In this document: in pieces, positions 22,351 to 34,480 of the stretch | Layout of the letters: each line of letters starts with the position of its first letter | How positions within the stretch are numbered: the first letter of the stretch is position 1 | Source of the DNA: Paramacrobiotus metropolitanus | Lineage: Eukaryota > Tardigrada > Eutardigrada > Parachela > Macrobiotidae | Assembly (NCBI RefSeq): GCF_019649055.1 | Contig: NW_026570373.1 | Span: 62,001 to 126,000, forward strand | Direction of reading: 5' to 3' | DNA length: 64,000 nt | The notes under the pieces: model-generated | Database searches by the model: none | Told to the model about the DNA's origin: nothing | The model's input: the letters and a program-made list of their open reading frames with translations, nothing else | Made by a program: the position numbers and the translations under genes

Positions 22351-23996
22351 ACGCGGGCTCGCTTCGCTCGGCCGATTCGAGCAGACTCAAGGGAAATCAT
22401 AATTTGCGCATGTTTTTGCCAAAGCGTTATTCGTCTTGTTCCTTTCGGGAGAGACTATTCCAGGTGGAAATTTAAAGGAATTTTTAATAATTCACATTTT
22501 ATAGTGCTTTGAAAAACACTGTGAAGGTCAATGAAAATATCTTCGAACTTTTTCTTCTGCATAAGAATTACTGTTACAGCTATTTGCTTACGCTCCGGTG
22601 TGTAAAAAAAGATTTTCTTATAGGAGATACTGTTACAACAGATACAGCAGAGATACAACAGTCTTAATAAGAATATTTACTAGAAAAACGCACGTTGGCG
22701 TGCCTTAGCAGGCCAGAGGGAAGCGGTTTCACAGCTTGGTCAAGACGCTTTGTTGCATGGCCCGCCGAGAAAAATTCACTGACATTTTTTGTAAATCATT
22801 CTCGGACAACATGTACAAAAAAACCGAACGCCAGACTAAACTTTTTTGCCACTGTTCTTTCATTCTTTGAATTTTGGTTTATTCACATCGTATTGGGCGT
22901 ACGATGGGCCTCATTTGTAGCAAGTGGCCTCATTCTGTGGCCTTGGGAGTACCAGTCTACACTGAATGACATAAGATATTCTGGATAATCGTTCCCTCGC
23001 TGCGAATGACGCCTGGACGTTATATTAACCGTGTAGCGTCAGGAGCGGCAAAGATCAGCGCGCGTCTAATAAGTAGCTGCAACTAACAAAAGGCTGTGTT
23101 TCCACAAACAGGGCAGGATGAATGGTGGGGCCGTATCCGCTTGCCGGTAAATGGCAGCTAGTTTCCGAGAGCGGGGCGCTATGCATACAGTATTCATCCT
23201 GACGCGAGACCGGCATCGTGAGGAAGCCGTTATTAACGAGTTTGTGGTAGAAAAATTCCCGAGATAATATGTACTATACTGTCTCAGTCTCTCTGCTTAC
23301 TTATCCGGAGATTCTTTACAGATGATTGCAATTTTAATTAATTTGTACGAGGCTTATTTTAATTAATTTGTACGAGGCCAACGCTTTAAGAACGGAATGC
23401 TAAAATCCAAAAGCAGTGATCGTAGAACTCGCAACGTTGTTCTACATTAATGTGGTTGCGCATTTTCAGTTAAAATCGAATCACTGTTTTTTTATTTTCT
23501 GTATGAGCGTCTGTTATTTCTCTGAGTTTGTGTCCCTGGTTTGCTGAATGTGGTGTTTCGCTGGAATCTCATATTTCTTTTTGTTTTACGTTACTCGTTG
23601 AAATAATCAACAAACGAGGCACAAAATTTTAAGTGGTCGTTTTGAAATTAGCGTTCTGCTTTCACAGCCATGAAAAGTTTGCGCACTGCGTCCGTACCCA
23701 TACAGCAAGTGTACTGACGTGCGAGAATCGCTAGCTGTAAATTCGCCGGCTGAGTCGAAATCATATTTCCGCCACTGTTCAAATATTGGGATTACGGGTT
23801 ATTCGATACCGCCTACCGTCTGCAGGAAGCCCAAAGTCTTCGTGTATCTGTAAACAAGTTGTGTCATTGTGTAAAAGTGTAAATTACTGTACATGCATCT
23901 TTGACGGGAAAGCCGACAAATAATGTTTTACAGAAAATGAAAGCGTTTGTTACGAGACTTATAAAAGAAATCTCCGTTGTGAAACAATTTGCTTTT

Positions 23997-25816
23997 TCAT
24001 GACTTTTTGGAGTATGTGCAGTTTATTTTCCACCAATAGCGTGATGCGTCATCGGGCGTAGAACAGGTAAGAACACCATCGGAGTCTTTCTCGCCAAGCT
24101 CCACAACAAGGATCCCATAGGTGACGAATAAACCAATAACCTAAAAATAAAATCTTTGGTTCACGAGCTCAAAATAATGAAGTCACAATGTGACGTGCAA
24201 ATTAGGTAATACTGTTTACGCTAGCGATAAATGCACGATCGATACTGGTTATATCGGCGACGGTGAACACCACTGGTTGGCTGGAGATTTCATACAGCTG
24301 AACAAACCCATTCAATTGGCCTTCTTTTTCCTGGTCACCATCCACAGGCATTTGCAATTCATTCGAAATATCAGCCTACAGAAATATACTAGCCTGAAAT
24401 ATTATGTTAGACACTCAAAATCTAAAACCAATAATGTTTTTATAGTAGCGTCATCAAGATAATGAGTCATTTGAGCAAACTTGTACCGAAAAAACCGGTT
24501 CACGTTTCACTTTTACTTCGTTGGTTGTCTACGGCGATTCGAATACAACCGGTAATATCTAGTAATGATATAAGCTAGTAATATCTGGTAATAATAGTGA
24601 TAATAGTATCCAGTAGTAATGGTAACAATTGTAAAAGCATATTTCGGCGATTCGAAACAAATGCGCTTATTTAAGCGTCATAAGATAGTACGCGACCGAA
24701 ACACCTGATCTGCTAAACTGTCTTTAACGCCTCTGAAAGGTGGCATTAAACGTGCAGTAGACAACAAAAGCTGGCTGAAAGTAATACCCGGATATTGGAC
24801 CCAGTCACGCGAACGCTTTGTTATCTTGCGCTTCTTTATGTCGCCTAATGTATTACCTGTTCAGTTAGGAAGACCGCAGCGCTGGTGACCGCCACCACCA
24901 AGAACAACTCGTACAGCAACGGCGCCAACATCAAGAACAGCGCCAGCTTATTGAGATTATTGATGATCCACATATACAACATAATCACGTGAAAATAAAA
25001 CAGCAAGAAGAACACAGCCAGCGCTTCATCCAGTTTGCGCACAGCGGCGCCGAGAGCGATATGATGATCGAGAAGCTGTTGCACCACCGTCATATCAAAG
25101 TTCTCACAATTAACGGCTGTCTGCATCTTCATACGGATCGCCCGAAAGGTGAACGCACACGTTATACAAATACAGAAAACCAGCGCCACGATGCCATAAT
25201 ACAGATCGTCAGCGGCCAGCAGCACAGTGCACCATAGTATCGATATATGTTCGGTAGATGTTCTGGATATGTTATAATAGCGATTAAACTGCGGAAACGA
25301 CCAGTATAACAGCAGTTTGCGCGCATGCGGCGAGGCACCAATGGTCTGCTGCGCGGCATAAACCAGGGCGCTCAATGAAAAGGTCACACTACCGATTATA
25401 ATGGCTAAATTCTGGGACTGATACTGTGCAGCCGTTGTGCGGATTTTTTTTACAGCTTTGGAAATCCTTTTGGCGTTGCAGAGAATCGAGAGACCGGTGA
25501 TGATGAAAATAATTTCATTCTGACCGTAGCCAACCACACCAATAAAATTCTCTAATGTGCCGGTAAGACGACTGATCACACTGGGAATGGAAATCAGGCA
25601 TACCATGGCAATCCTCAGCGTGGTGAAGGTTAGAACGAAAATTCTATAGAAAACATTGACAAGGAAGATCCAGCACAATGTTTTACGATTGGCGCTGGCG
25701 TCGGTTCGGAGCAGTGCTGTATCCAGACCGCCTATTTTGAGGTAGACCATCCAAAAGCAAAAAACGCCCAGAATGATCCGAGATGCTGTATGAGGCGAGA
25801 TACTGAAACGTTCCAT
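23997..25816 (-). CDS. Gustatory-receptor-like protein B, three exons
   Basis: Exons 24857-25816, 24220-24375 and 23997-24140 join in phase 0 to about 419 residues. Exon 1 has six hydrophobic segments and ends LTEQ before GTAATA. Exon 2 is 52 codons (ADISNEL ... DRAFIAS). Exon 3 carries TYGILVVEL in TM7, an even closer match than copy A to the insect GR TYxxxxxQF motif. All donor and acceptor sites correspond to those of copy A. The first ~115 residues are almost identical to copy A, while the middle of the protein differs at many positions. No inactivating change is seen. It probably works as a chemosensory membrane receptor/channel subunit; ligand unknown. Confidence 0.85.
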
Positions 25817-26645
25817 GGTTTTTAAGATAAAGAAATACTTCGTAGTATTATCTGTTGGATACCGGCTATAATGGACAGACCAAATGAAATTAAAATGTAG
25901 CCTCGATGCTCTGCAATGGGCAGGAATGTCCTGTGTAAAGTTTGGGCCGTTGCTCAGTATCTATGATCGAGAAGGTTCGTCCAGCAACTCCCTTCGGAGA
26001 ACAGTAATTTCGATAATGGATCCGCTGGGAAGGGGCTTTGCAGAGATCGTTTCAAGGCTTGACATAAGCATCGTCGCATCATTGCCCAATACCGTTGCCG
26101 GATAAATGTGGGCAACTACTCGAGTAGGCGATAAACAAAAACCCTCCTCAGAAAACCAAATAGCAGAGAATTGCCTCCGTTCTTTTGCACAGTGTACCAA
26201 TGTTGGTGAACAGTCCGTCCTGCGGTATCTTATACTACACCAATGATTTTATTTACAGCAAACAAATAGTTCATGAACAACGAAGCTGTGTCCATGAGCG
26301 GAACAAGATATAAAAAATTTGTCCCGCAGTCATGGCTTTTAGACTGTTTTCAGAGTCCTTTGTACCTGAAGACTGCAGAGTCGTAGACTGCCGCGTGCAT
26401 CTTAACATACAGTCATTTAAAGTTATTAAATGGTTGAACAACAAATATCAATCTACCCTTCTGTGATCGGGCCAAGGTAGCTCCTCCTCGTATAGTAGTG
26501 CGATACTGGATCTTCATTTTGAGAAGGCTCACAATGGGAAAGTTTGGGGCAGACTCAAAATGAGGAAGTAAATACGATACTATTGTTATTGTAGTTTTAT
26601 CACATAAGTATAGTGTAATGTTATCACAATAGTAATTATAACTCA

Positions 26646-26707
26646 CTATACGGCAGTTTGCTCTAGTAATGTGACATTACTAAATACTAGAGCAAACTGC
26701 CTTATAG
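26646..26707. repeat. 62-nt hairpin specific to copy B
   Basis: Arms 26646-26668 and 26685-26707 are complementary over 23 nt with one mismatch (core GGCAGTTTGCTCTAGTA). The spacer contributes a nested palindrome, AGTAATGTGACATTACT. It is absent from copy A. It could be a folded-back transposon remnant or a small-RNA precursor. Confidence 0.7.
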
Positions 26708-27532
26708 CGCATCATAACTAAGCACTTATTCAATTTGTACTTATGGTGGTAGTCCAGTACACCATATTGATTATTGCGCAAAACGTGTTCATAAATCATG
26801 TGTTGCCGTTGTTTGAAAATGATGAAAAATAATGGTTTCGGTGATAGTTTTGTTAGTCTACGAATCTGCCTTTGCCAGCAAAGTTAGCTTGACGTACTAG
26901 AAAGTAGGAAATCGTCCGCAAGAAGTGCTATGCAATTTTGAACTTCGCATTGCGAAATCTCACAAGATCGGTTCATCGTGAACATATCAGAATGTGAGCT
27001 TCTGTCTGCGGTGAATCAAAAACACTCCAACCTACCGCCGCGATTTTCCAGATAAAACTGCCCAGTCTGACTGAGTTTAGCATACGGGGATCACCCGTGT
27101 TACCGACAGGAGCGGCGAAATGGCGCGTTAATTGCTCGGTGGTCTCATTGTGCACATTGTCAGCACCGCCGACGATTGACGTTCTATTCTGCCTCAGGCT
27201 CTTGTTTCTGTAGCGGCGGGATGCTGGTTCCGCCGTTAATAGCAACTATCTCCGCGTCTGCTGGTTTCCACCACCCGGTTCAGCTGTGCGGAAAACAAAA
27301 TCCGGCACAAGTGTCTAATAGTGTGTTATGTACCCCGCAGTGGCAACACGTTTTCAACGACATAATCATGAATGTACTATCTGCATGCTTTTATGCTCCA
27401 AGTACTTGCTAAAATAATTGGTGTTCGATGAACTTAATTATTGCCGTTTAATCCTAACCGCCAATCTCAATTTCATATGGTATGTGAGTATTCACAATGA
27501 AACTTGGGCCAACAGCTTTCATGAATGCCCTT

Positions 27533-27582
27533 TTCAGGAAACAGTTAGCTGCGTACCTAACTGTTTCCCATAAACGGCATTC
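27533..27582. other. Hairpin in the duplicated spacer (copy B)
   Basis: GGAAACAGTTAG pairs with CTAACTGTTTCC around a short loop, with outer arms partly paired. It is the positional equivalent of 17794-17852 and about 350 bp upstream of GPCR B. Confidence 0.65.
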
Positions 27583-27932
27583 CTATTATCACCGGAATAG
27601 CAGCAAAATCCATTCAAAACCAACGATGAGTGGAATGTATTCAACAAATCGGTGCACATTCACGATGAAATCATCAGTAGTGAATGAATCAACACCATAA
27701 TTGCATATCGGCACCGTTTATCGTTACTGTATCTGGCTTGCTGGTGCCCATCAGCTCCCTGTTGAACCTTATGCTTCGATTAGGAGCACTACAATTTTTA
27801 CTGGATTTACGATTGTCGAGTACTCTGGAATCTCAGTGTTGAACATCGGAAATCTTGAAAATAATTTATAAATTGTTTGACTTAAAGTTATCGATATCTG
27901 AAGATTTGGATCAGGCCCCGTTATTAGAAATT

Positions 27933-30227
27933 ATGAACACCTCAGGTGAAATACCCCGTTATCGGAACACTTCCAACGCCACTGTGTTGAACTCGACTAG
28001 AGTCTCCCCCGCACAACTGACCACCTGGATTACCGTGCAGTGTATGTGCGGCGCCGTTGGAACCCTGCTTATTGTGGCACTCTTAAAGGTCATGTTTCGG
28101 CTGAAGAAACTAAAATCTCCCTCTGGTCTGCTGATTGCCCACTCGCTGACGACTGACATACTATTCTGCCCTATTTTAAATCCCCTTGCAAATATTCCCG
28201 TTTATCTGACGCAGATGCGAATGCCCTTTACGTTAGATTGCGTACCCGCCGGATTTTTCTACGGTGTTCTTTTTTTCGCTGGAAACTGGGCAACAGTTTT
28301 ACCGGCCTGCAATCGTTTCGCTGCTGTTCTGCTGCCGTACTGGAATAAAAAAATTTTCTCGAGAATGAATTCGGCGATCTGCATATGCAGCGTTTGGTGC
28401 GGTGCACTTGGCCTGAACATTGTGACCTCTCAGTTTCTCCCCGGCACAACATACGGGACGTTGCCATCAGGCGCATGTGGATGGACGCGTGTTACCACGA
28501 CCTTTCTTGCCATTGGAGCCATTGGATCCTATGTGCCGATTGTACTACAAGGAGTGCTGTTTGGCACCATCTTTCTGATTTTACGATTCCGAAATCGACA
28601 CGACACCGTCAACGTAGCCCAGCCGAGAATTTTGCGACGGCGACTGCAAATGGCCAAGGCGTTGCTTGCTTCCTTCTTGTGGTATTGCGTCTGTGTTCTG
28701 GCACCCCCGCTTTTGACGGCGTACTCTACTCAACCGTGGAAAAGCGACTTGAGACTGTTCTTCTATGCGAGACTATCGCAGATTCTGGCCTACGCTGCGA
28801 GTCCGGTACGTTAGAGAGCAGTAAAAATATAGTTCATTTCCTAATAATTGGGTGTCATATTTACTGTAATGAATGGAATGCATGCGCATTGTGCAGCGTG
28901 CATGCTAACTGACGGTACATACTGAATTTTTAACTGTGAATGGTAAATTTTCCCGACACACAGCTACAGTATTCTCACTGGGCCTGCGCTGAAGAGCCGA
29001 GTCCGAGTCTGATGCCAAAGTCTGTGTCTGGCAGCCGAAATTTTCGAGTCGAACTGTTACTGGAAGAAATTTTATATTCATTACCGGGATCTTTGGTGCC
29101 GTTGTTCCATAAACCTAACAAGTTTTTAACCATTTAATAATTTTCTCCGAATTTTCGAAGTGATTCAAGGTTTTTCTTAAGTTGCTTAGATCAGAGGAAC
29201 TGTACTCTGCCGTCTCTGCGTGGCTGTATGCATCCGGTCTGCTGCATGGTCGTGAACATCGGCGCCGGGGAGGGATATCAACACTCACGTTTATTACGGC
29301 ATGGTAATCGGATACTGCTGACATAAGTGGCTCCCGATATCAGATATTTAGAAGAGGAGTAACGGTGCCAGATCTGCTTCGCAAGAGCCGCTAATATTAG
29401 CGGTACCATATTACCGCACTATGTAGTCCGCTAATTTACGGACGCGAAGCCATTCTTGATCGCCGTCCAGGTTCACGATTGCAATTCCGCCTCAGTATAA
29501 ATAAATTACAAAGTCACATGATGACATTGTCGTATTGATAACCTTAAGCATTTACACCCGTCAAAAACGCTAATGATTGACGAACAATAATTTCCAGCTT
29601 GTTTACAGAATCAATATTAATACTAATCATTATACGTGCACATCATTTTTTCTTGTACGCGGACGTACGTATATAATACACCAGGAATGCCTAGGAAGCC
29701 AAAGAAAACTTAATGACAAACTAAAACACGAAGATCGTAGAAACGTCGAATAAACCATTAGGACTAATTTCTAATATAATAACAATACTAAGAAACATGA
29801 AAAGCTATAATGTATTGACGCCATTTAAAAAACAACTTTTTGCTGGGACAAATCTTTGTTCACAAGCTTATTTCAGCGCGGGCCTTCTAGTTCTCTGCAA
29901 GGCGTGTAAAAACCGCAGACACCACACTGAACTGAGTTTCTCAACTTTCAGAAATTTTGAAAATCAATTTCGACAATTTAAAAGGATTAAAATGAATAAA
30001 CCCGGTGTGGAAAAGTTGCTTTCAGCTAGTATTATGGTGTGAACCCAAATCGTACACTCCTTGTGTCACAGTACGCTCACAATGTCCGTAATTGAATGTG
30101 GTGACAGGTATTCTTTTTTGCGATGAATCGTCAGTATCGACAAACCCTGGCCAAAGATTTCACCGTCTGGTGCTCCAGAATGCGACAGCGTAACAGGAAT
30201 CAAGTGCACGATTCGTCAACGGTTTGA
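27933..30227 (+). CDS. Orphan rhodopsin-class GPCR B, two exons
   Basis: Exon 1 (27933-28805) and exon 2 (30108-30227) give 330 residues, the same length and splice positions as GPCR A. TM3 ends CNRFAAV, TM6 reads WYCVCVLAPP, and the splice creates SPVFFF then a helix 8 beginning NRQYRQ. The tail again ends SSTV. The frame stays open 26 codons upstream of the chosen ATG, but copy A shows that the ATG at 27933 is the common start. The intron is 1302 bp against 200 bp in copy A. Divergently transcribed from GR B. Confidence 0.8.
28860..29990. other. Copy-specific expansion inside the GPCR B intron
   Basis: About 1.1 kb with no counterpart in the 200-bp intron of GPCR A. No terminal repeats or coding domain were identified. 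The intron ends regain similarity to copy A near 30030. Confidence 0.5.
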
Positions 30228-30240
30228 CAACGATATCGGC

Positions 30241-30344
30241 TCTCCGGCAGAAACCACCGGACACAAATTTACTCTCCGGCAGAAACGACCGGACACGAAT
30301 TTACTCTTCGGCAGAAACGACCGGACACCAATTTACTCTCCGGC
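30241..30344. repeat. 32-bp minisatellite, 3.2 copies
   Basis: Units start at 30241, 30273, 30305 and 30337 (the last partial) and read roughly TCTCCGGCAGAAACGACCGG plus 12 bp. It starts 13 bp after the GPCR B stop codon, so it lies in its 3' UTR. Copy A lacks it. Confidence 0.9.
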
Positions 30345-30646
30345 ATGTAGAGCCAATTTGCTGTTCACGCTCGCTTTTTTATAGTACTGTTTCTGAATGC
30401 CTGAAAAGCCGATTTCGCCCTACTTACTTGTAAATTATGACCCGCAGCCTAATTAAAATCTCCAACAACATGTAGCACCAGTGGTAGCATGTACTGTACA
30501 ATACGACAGTGCTCTGCTGAATGTACAATACTGTGCACGGCATTGTTTATTCGTATTATGCGGTCATCCTATCGACTGCTGTTGAAATGAGTTTTTACTT
30601 TTTCTGTTTTCGAAAGGTATGGTGGGTTGCCAAATATGCTTATTAA

Positions 30647-31722
30647 CCCGGCAACGTCTGCTAGGTGGAAAAACCACCAGTAAAGTTCGCTAATTTTTAC
30701 AACGCCAGAACTATTGTCATTACCTGGGTTACATATGCATGAGATAGAACAAAGATAACTCTCTTCACAGTGAATTTTAGTTTTTTAATCAGACACACCA
30801 TAAAAAACGTACATTGCTTAAAAAACACTGAAAAAATAACATAAAGTTCTACGAAGTGTATCTAAATCGGCTGTTGTGATAAAAATTTGGGATTAAATTA
30901 GTGATAACTTCATGTGAGTATCTCACAATTTCAGTATCACACAAAAGTTTGCAGCTCTTCTGTAAAAAACTGTGAATTTTCAAAAACAGCTGGTGGAAAT
31001 TCCACCGCTTGGGCATTGGCGTAGGACAATAACATGCTGCCTGAACAGGCACAGTGACCATAGCCGCACACTTCATATGATTCAGCCGTTGCACACTAGG
31101 AGAGTAGCCAAACCAGAACACTGTCATCTAGCTGATCAAAATATCAAACAAATAAAGACATCTGAGTGCTTTTATAATAGCATAAATGGTAATAAAACAT
31201 TTTTCTTATCATATCACAATTTTTTCTTCGACTGCAATAGGTAAGAGAACAATAAAACGACGTTGTGATCGAAACAGCCAACCATAAATATGGCTGGCTG
31301 TGATCAGTGTTGTGCACATGTAAACTGGCGCAGCCCACCATGACCCTGTTGCATGCTGACCGGAAACGACACATTCTTTTGATTATAAATTCAACCATGA
31401 ATCTTTTCATAATGAATTAAATTGCATAAGCTAACTATTGTAAACAGCTACCACAGCCAGGTTGATTCGAGTAGGTCAAGTAGCCACAGTGTTGTGTACA
31501 ACGGAATTTGTGTGGTGTCGCACCGGCAACCACCTTGCCCACACCGTACGTATTGTATATCGTGAATGCCCAAGCGGTGGAATTTCCACCTACCCTTCAA
31601 ATTTTAAACTACTGCAGCAAAAATTTTGAAAAAATTAGTTTAAGTTCATTATATTATTGTTATTCTATGGTATGAATTTCAACTTCGACAAAAAATTCCT
31701 TGATACCTCGGGCATTGCCGGG
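30647..31722. mobile_element. Non-autonomous piggyBac-like element
   Basis: TTAA at 30643-30646 and 31723-31726 flanks a 1076-bp segment. The left end is CCCGGCAACGTC and the right end, reversed, is CCCGGCAATGCC. A TTAA target and CCC-type termini are piggyBac signatures. A 26-bp perfect inverted repeat lies inside (30992-31017 and 31565-31590), containing GGTGGAAATTCCACC. Subterminal inverted repeats are common in this superfamily. No transposase frame is recognised. Confidence 0.7.
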
Positions 31723-34480
31723 TTAAGAAGTCGTATTGCAAATCGTGGAATCTTGCAAACACTTAGACCAGACAGCTGCTAATGGCGGCTAGTACAGTTA
31801 CGCAGCTGTTGCCTTAATTATGTTGTATACATCGCTTCAAACAGAATGCCAGTGAAAAAGGATGCTTTATTCGAAATGTGTAACTTTAAGTAGTACCGCA
31901 CACGCTTTCCAAAAAGCGACCCGTAAAGGCACTGAAGTGGGCCACTATGATGGGCGACATACACTTAAGTGGGCCACCGTTAGTTACTTCTCTCTTGATT
32001 TTTCTTCGCCTTGAGTTTGCTGCTTTGTTGGATTCAGAAAAGTTTGATCTTTTCGGAGTACTTGAAAATGTTTAAATCGGTTCACCCGTTTGTAAGTTAT
32101 TTGCATTATAAAAAACCGATGACGAAAGCACTTAAGCCACGCCACGCGAGCCACTGCACTGCAGCAAAATGGTTGCAGTTACCGCCACACATTTGCGGCT
32201 GTAGCACTCCTTAGCAGTGATTTTGCTGTTCTGTTTATGTACGTTGTGAGGCGTGCTGTGATTAAGGCGTGCTGTGCCTTTGGCCACCGAATGCCTGTCA
32301 AGCTTTTGGTCACCGAAGATTTTTTAAGCCTTTGGTCACCGAAGGCTTTTCAAACCTTTGATCACCGAAGGTTTTTTAGGCCTTGGTCGCCGAAGCTTAG
32401 GCGTGCGGAACCCACGCTTTTAAGCCGTTTGAAACCGTGGGCAGCGTCAGCGGGACGCGTAAACGACGGGCGGCCTGCTTGTATTAGAATTTCATGTGAA
32501 CATACAATACTGTAATTATGATGTAATTACATTCACGGAAAGACCGTTGGCTAACAATACTGAATTGGACCATTGCTAAAGTAAAGCGTTAGAGTAAAAA
32601 ATACGGAAAATAAAAAACTAAAGGTAAAAAACTTTCCGATTGCCGACAGCTCGCGAGATTAGCATTATCATTCTGGTGCCATGTAAAGGCAGCTTACAGT
32701 CAGGTACAAATTGAGACTACAGTACAAATGCTTAGAACATCTCTGCCACTGCTTTGCCACCAATAACGACATTGTAACTTTTACTTGTGTAATCTAAACA
32801 GAGCGCATTTTTTCATACCTGACTGTCTTGTGAGGATTTTCTACAGGAAGAACCAGATAAATTTTTTCTTTTGATTTCGCTTTAGTTCTTCCAGCTGGCG
32901 ACAAGAGTGGGCGCCATGTCTTGTGACCTTCTGTTTAGATTTAACAATTAATTGCTGCATGTTTTCGTTGTGTTTCTTGTTTGGCTCGATACTTTCGTAA
33001 TTCTGTTTAAATTTTAGTGAAACTGTTTGAGCCAACAGGTTGTACTATTGTAGTATGTTTCCTCCAACGGGCTAACAATACTGGTTTAAAAGTGCGCAGG
33101 ATATTTGGCTTGCTGAGGGGACTACTCGCTGAGTATACCTGGCTCGCTCATCAGCATAGGACCCACACTCCGTTGTTCTAAAGCGGCTGCTGCATTTCCA
33201 ACCGCCTGATTCTAACCTTGTCCCAGAAAGCCGCAAATCGAGGTTTCCCGGTAACGTGCTCACTGATCTTTCGGCCGACGAAACGGCTCATGTCGGCAAA
33301 GGTAGCTCCACATGTTCCGAGCGACTGGAGTCACTCGGCGGGTAAAAAAGATATCCCAACTCGTGGACGACGGCGCACTTCCAGTGTTTGCTAATTAAAC
33401 CACGACTTTCATTGAATTTACTTACGAGTACGTCGTACATAATTGAACTTGTGTACAATGCAGGTACACTCTAAACCATTCAGGTACATCATTCCAATTT
33501 AAGAACTGACAAAACTCAAAAGGAAGGTCTCGCGAGCGCGGTAATAATTATTGTCACATGCCTAAAACGCAAATAGGTTTTCACAGATCGATCATCGATG
33601 CACCGAAAAATATTAGGACGACTTTCCCGAGTACTCTGCCATTTCTGGTACGCTGTTTACGATTTTAACGGAAATTCGTATTTTGTGCGTTTTCTAAAAT
33701 ACGGTAAAACCTAGTGACAGGCGCAACGGAGCAGTTAAACACGACAAGGTGATAATAGAACGTATTTTGCAGCCGTGGTTCTGGGTGCTTGAACTAGCCG
33801 GTTATGAGTATGTGGAGACAACGACGCCTCTCAAGACACTCGCGGCGCATTTCTACTGCACTATGCGCTGCGGACCTTGTACACAGTGTGGCTACTCTGG
33901 CTAACGACACTGGAGGTGGCCACAGCTGTAGTCTTTGGAGGGGTATTGAATATTGTTACCAAGGGATCATCGCTCGTTGCTGCTACCCTGGGCCTTGTTA
34001 ACTAAGGGCAGTGACCTTGCAGGAACTAATTACCATCACTGTTGGAGGCGCAAACTTATCGAACAGAGTAGATATTCTGTCGCAAAACTTCGCTGGCTGG
34101 CAGCAGTGACAAATAAATTTGCTAATACTTACAGAAAGGCCGCGTAGCCTTTCGGAAGAACTCTTAGCTGTCTGTCTGTGTAAGTACAGTACTGTTTCCG
34201 GCTTTCAGCTGCTTAATTATTTATAGTGATATCAGTTAGTGCATAAGTTTTAACTGCAGTGAAAACTATGGCATTCATACTGTTTTTACCGCTTATACCG
34301 TTTGTCAGTCTGAAACTATGATATTTATACCGTCTTTATGCAGTAGTATATAAATATTGTAAAAGCAATCCTCTTTTTAAAACGTTTCAAAAAACACAAT
34401 TTTCTGAACTGGTCAATGACTCAATAAATACATAATCGCACAAACCACAGTTTAAAACCCCAATGTACACATATAAAAAC
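31723..34480. other. Intergenic
   Basis: No supported gene. Contains the 26-bp minisatellite at 32279-32398. Other open frames are short and featureless. Confidence 0.45.
32279..32398. repeat. 26-bp minisatellite, about five copies
   Basis: The core TTTGGTCACCGAAGG recurs with a spacing of 26, 26, 26 and 25 bp (cores near 32285, 32311, 32337, 32363 and 32388). Units vary at a few positions. The period is not a multiple of three, arguing against a protein repeat. Confidence 0.85.

Larger units (their letters stand above)
25817..27932. other. Shared upstream region between divergent GR B and GPCR B
   Basis: Counterpart of 15703-18204. Alignable blocks lie at about 25900-26110, 26410-26440, 26732-27250 and 27480-27930. 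An open minus-strand frame around 25961-26105 is conserved with copy A but has no recognisable domain. Confidence 0.55.
22375..30240. repeat. Segmental duplication, copy B (GR + GPCR module)
   Basis: Counterpart of 12545-19410 in the same orientation, with the same gene order: GR on minus, GPCR on plus. Copy-specific features are a 1.3-kb GPCR intron (200 bp in A), a 62-nt hairpin at 26646-26707 and a 32-bp minisatellite just past the GPCR stop. Confidence 0.85.

Noticed and set aside
30241-30344. Regularly spaced repeats that could suggest a CRISPR array
   Set aside because: Repeats are contiguous with no unique spacers and the genome is eukaryotic; it is a minisatellite.
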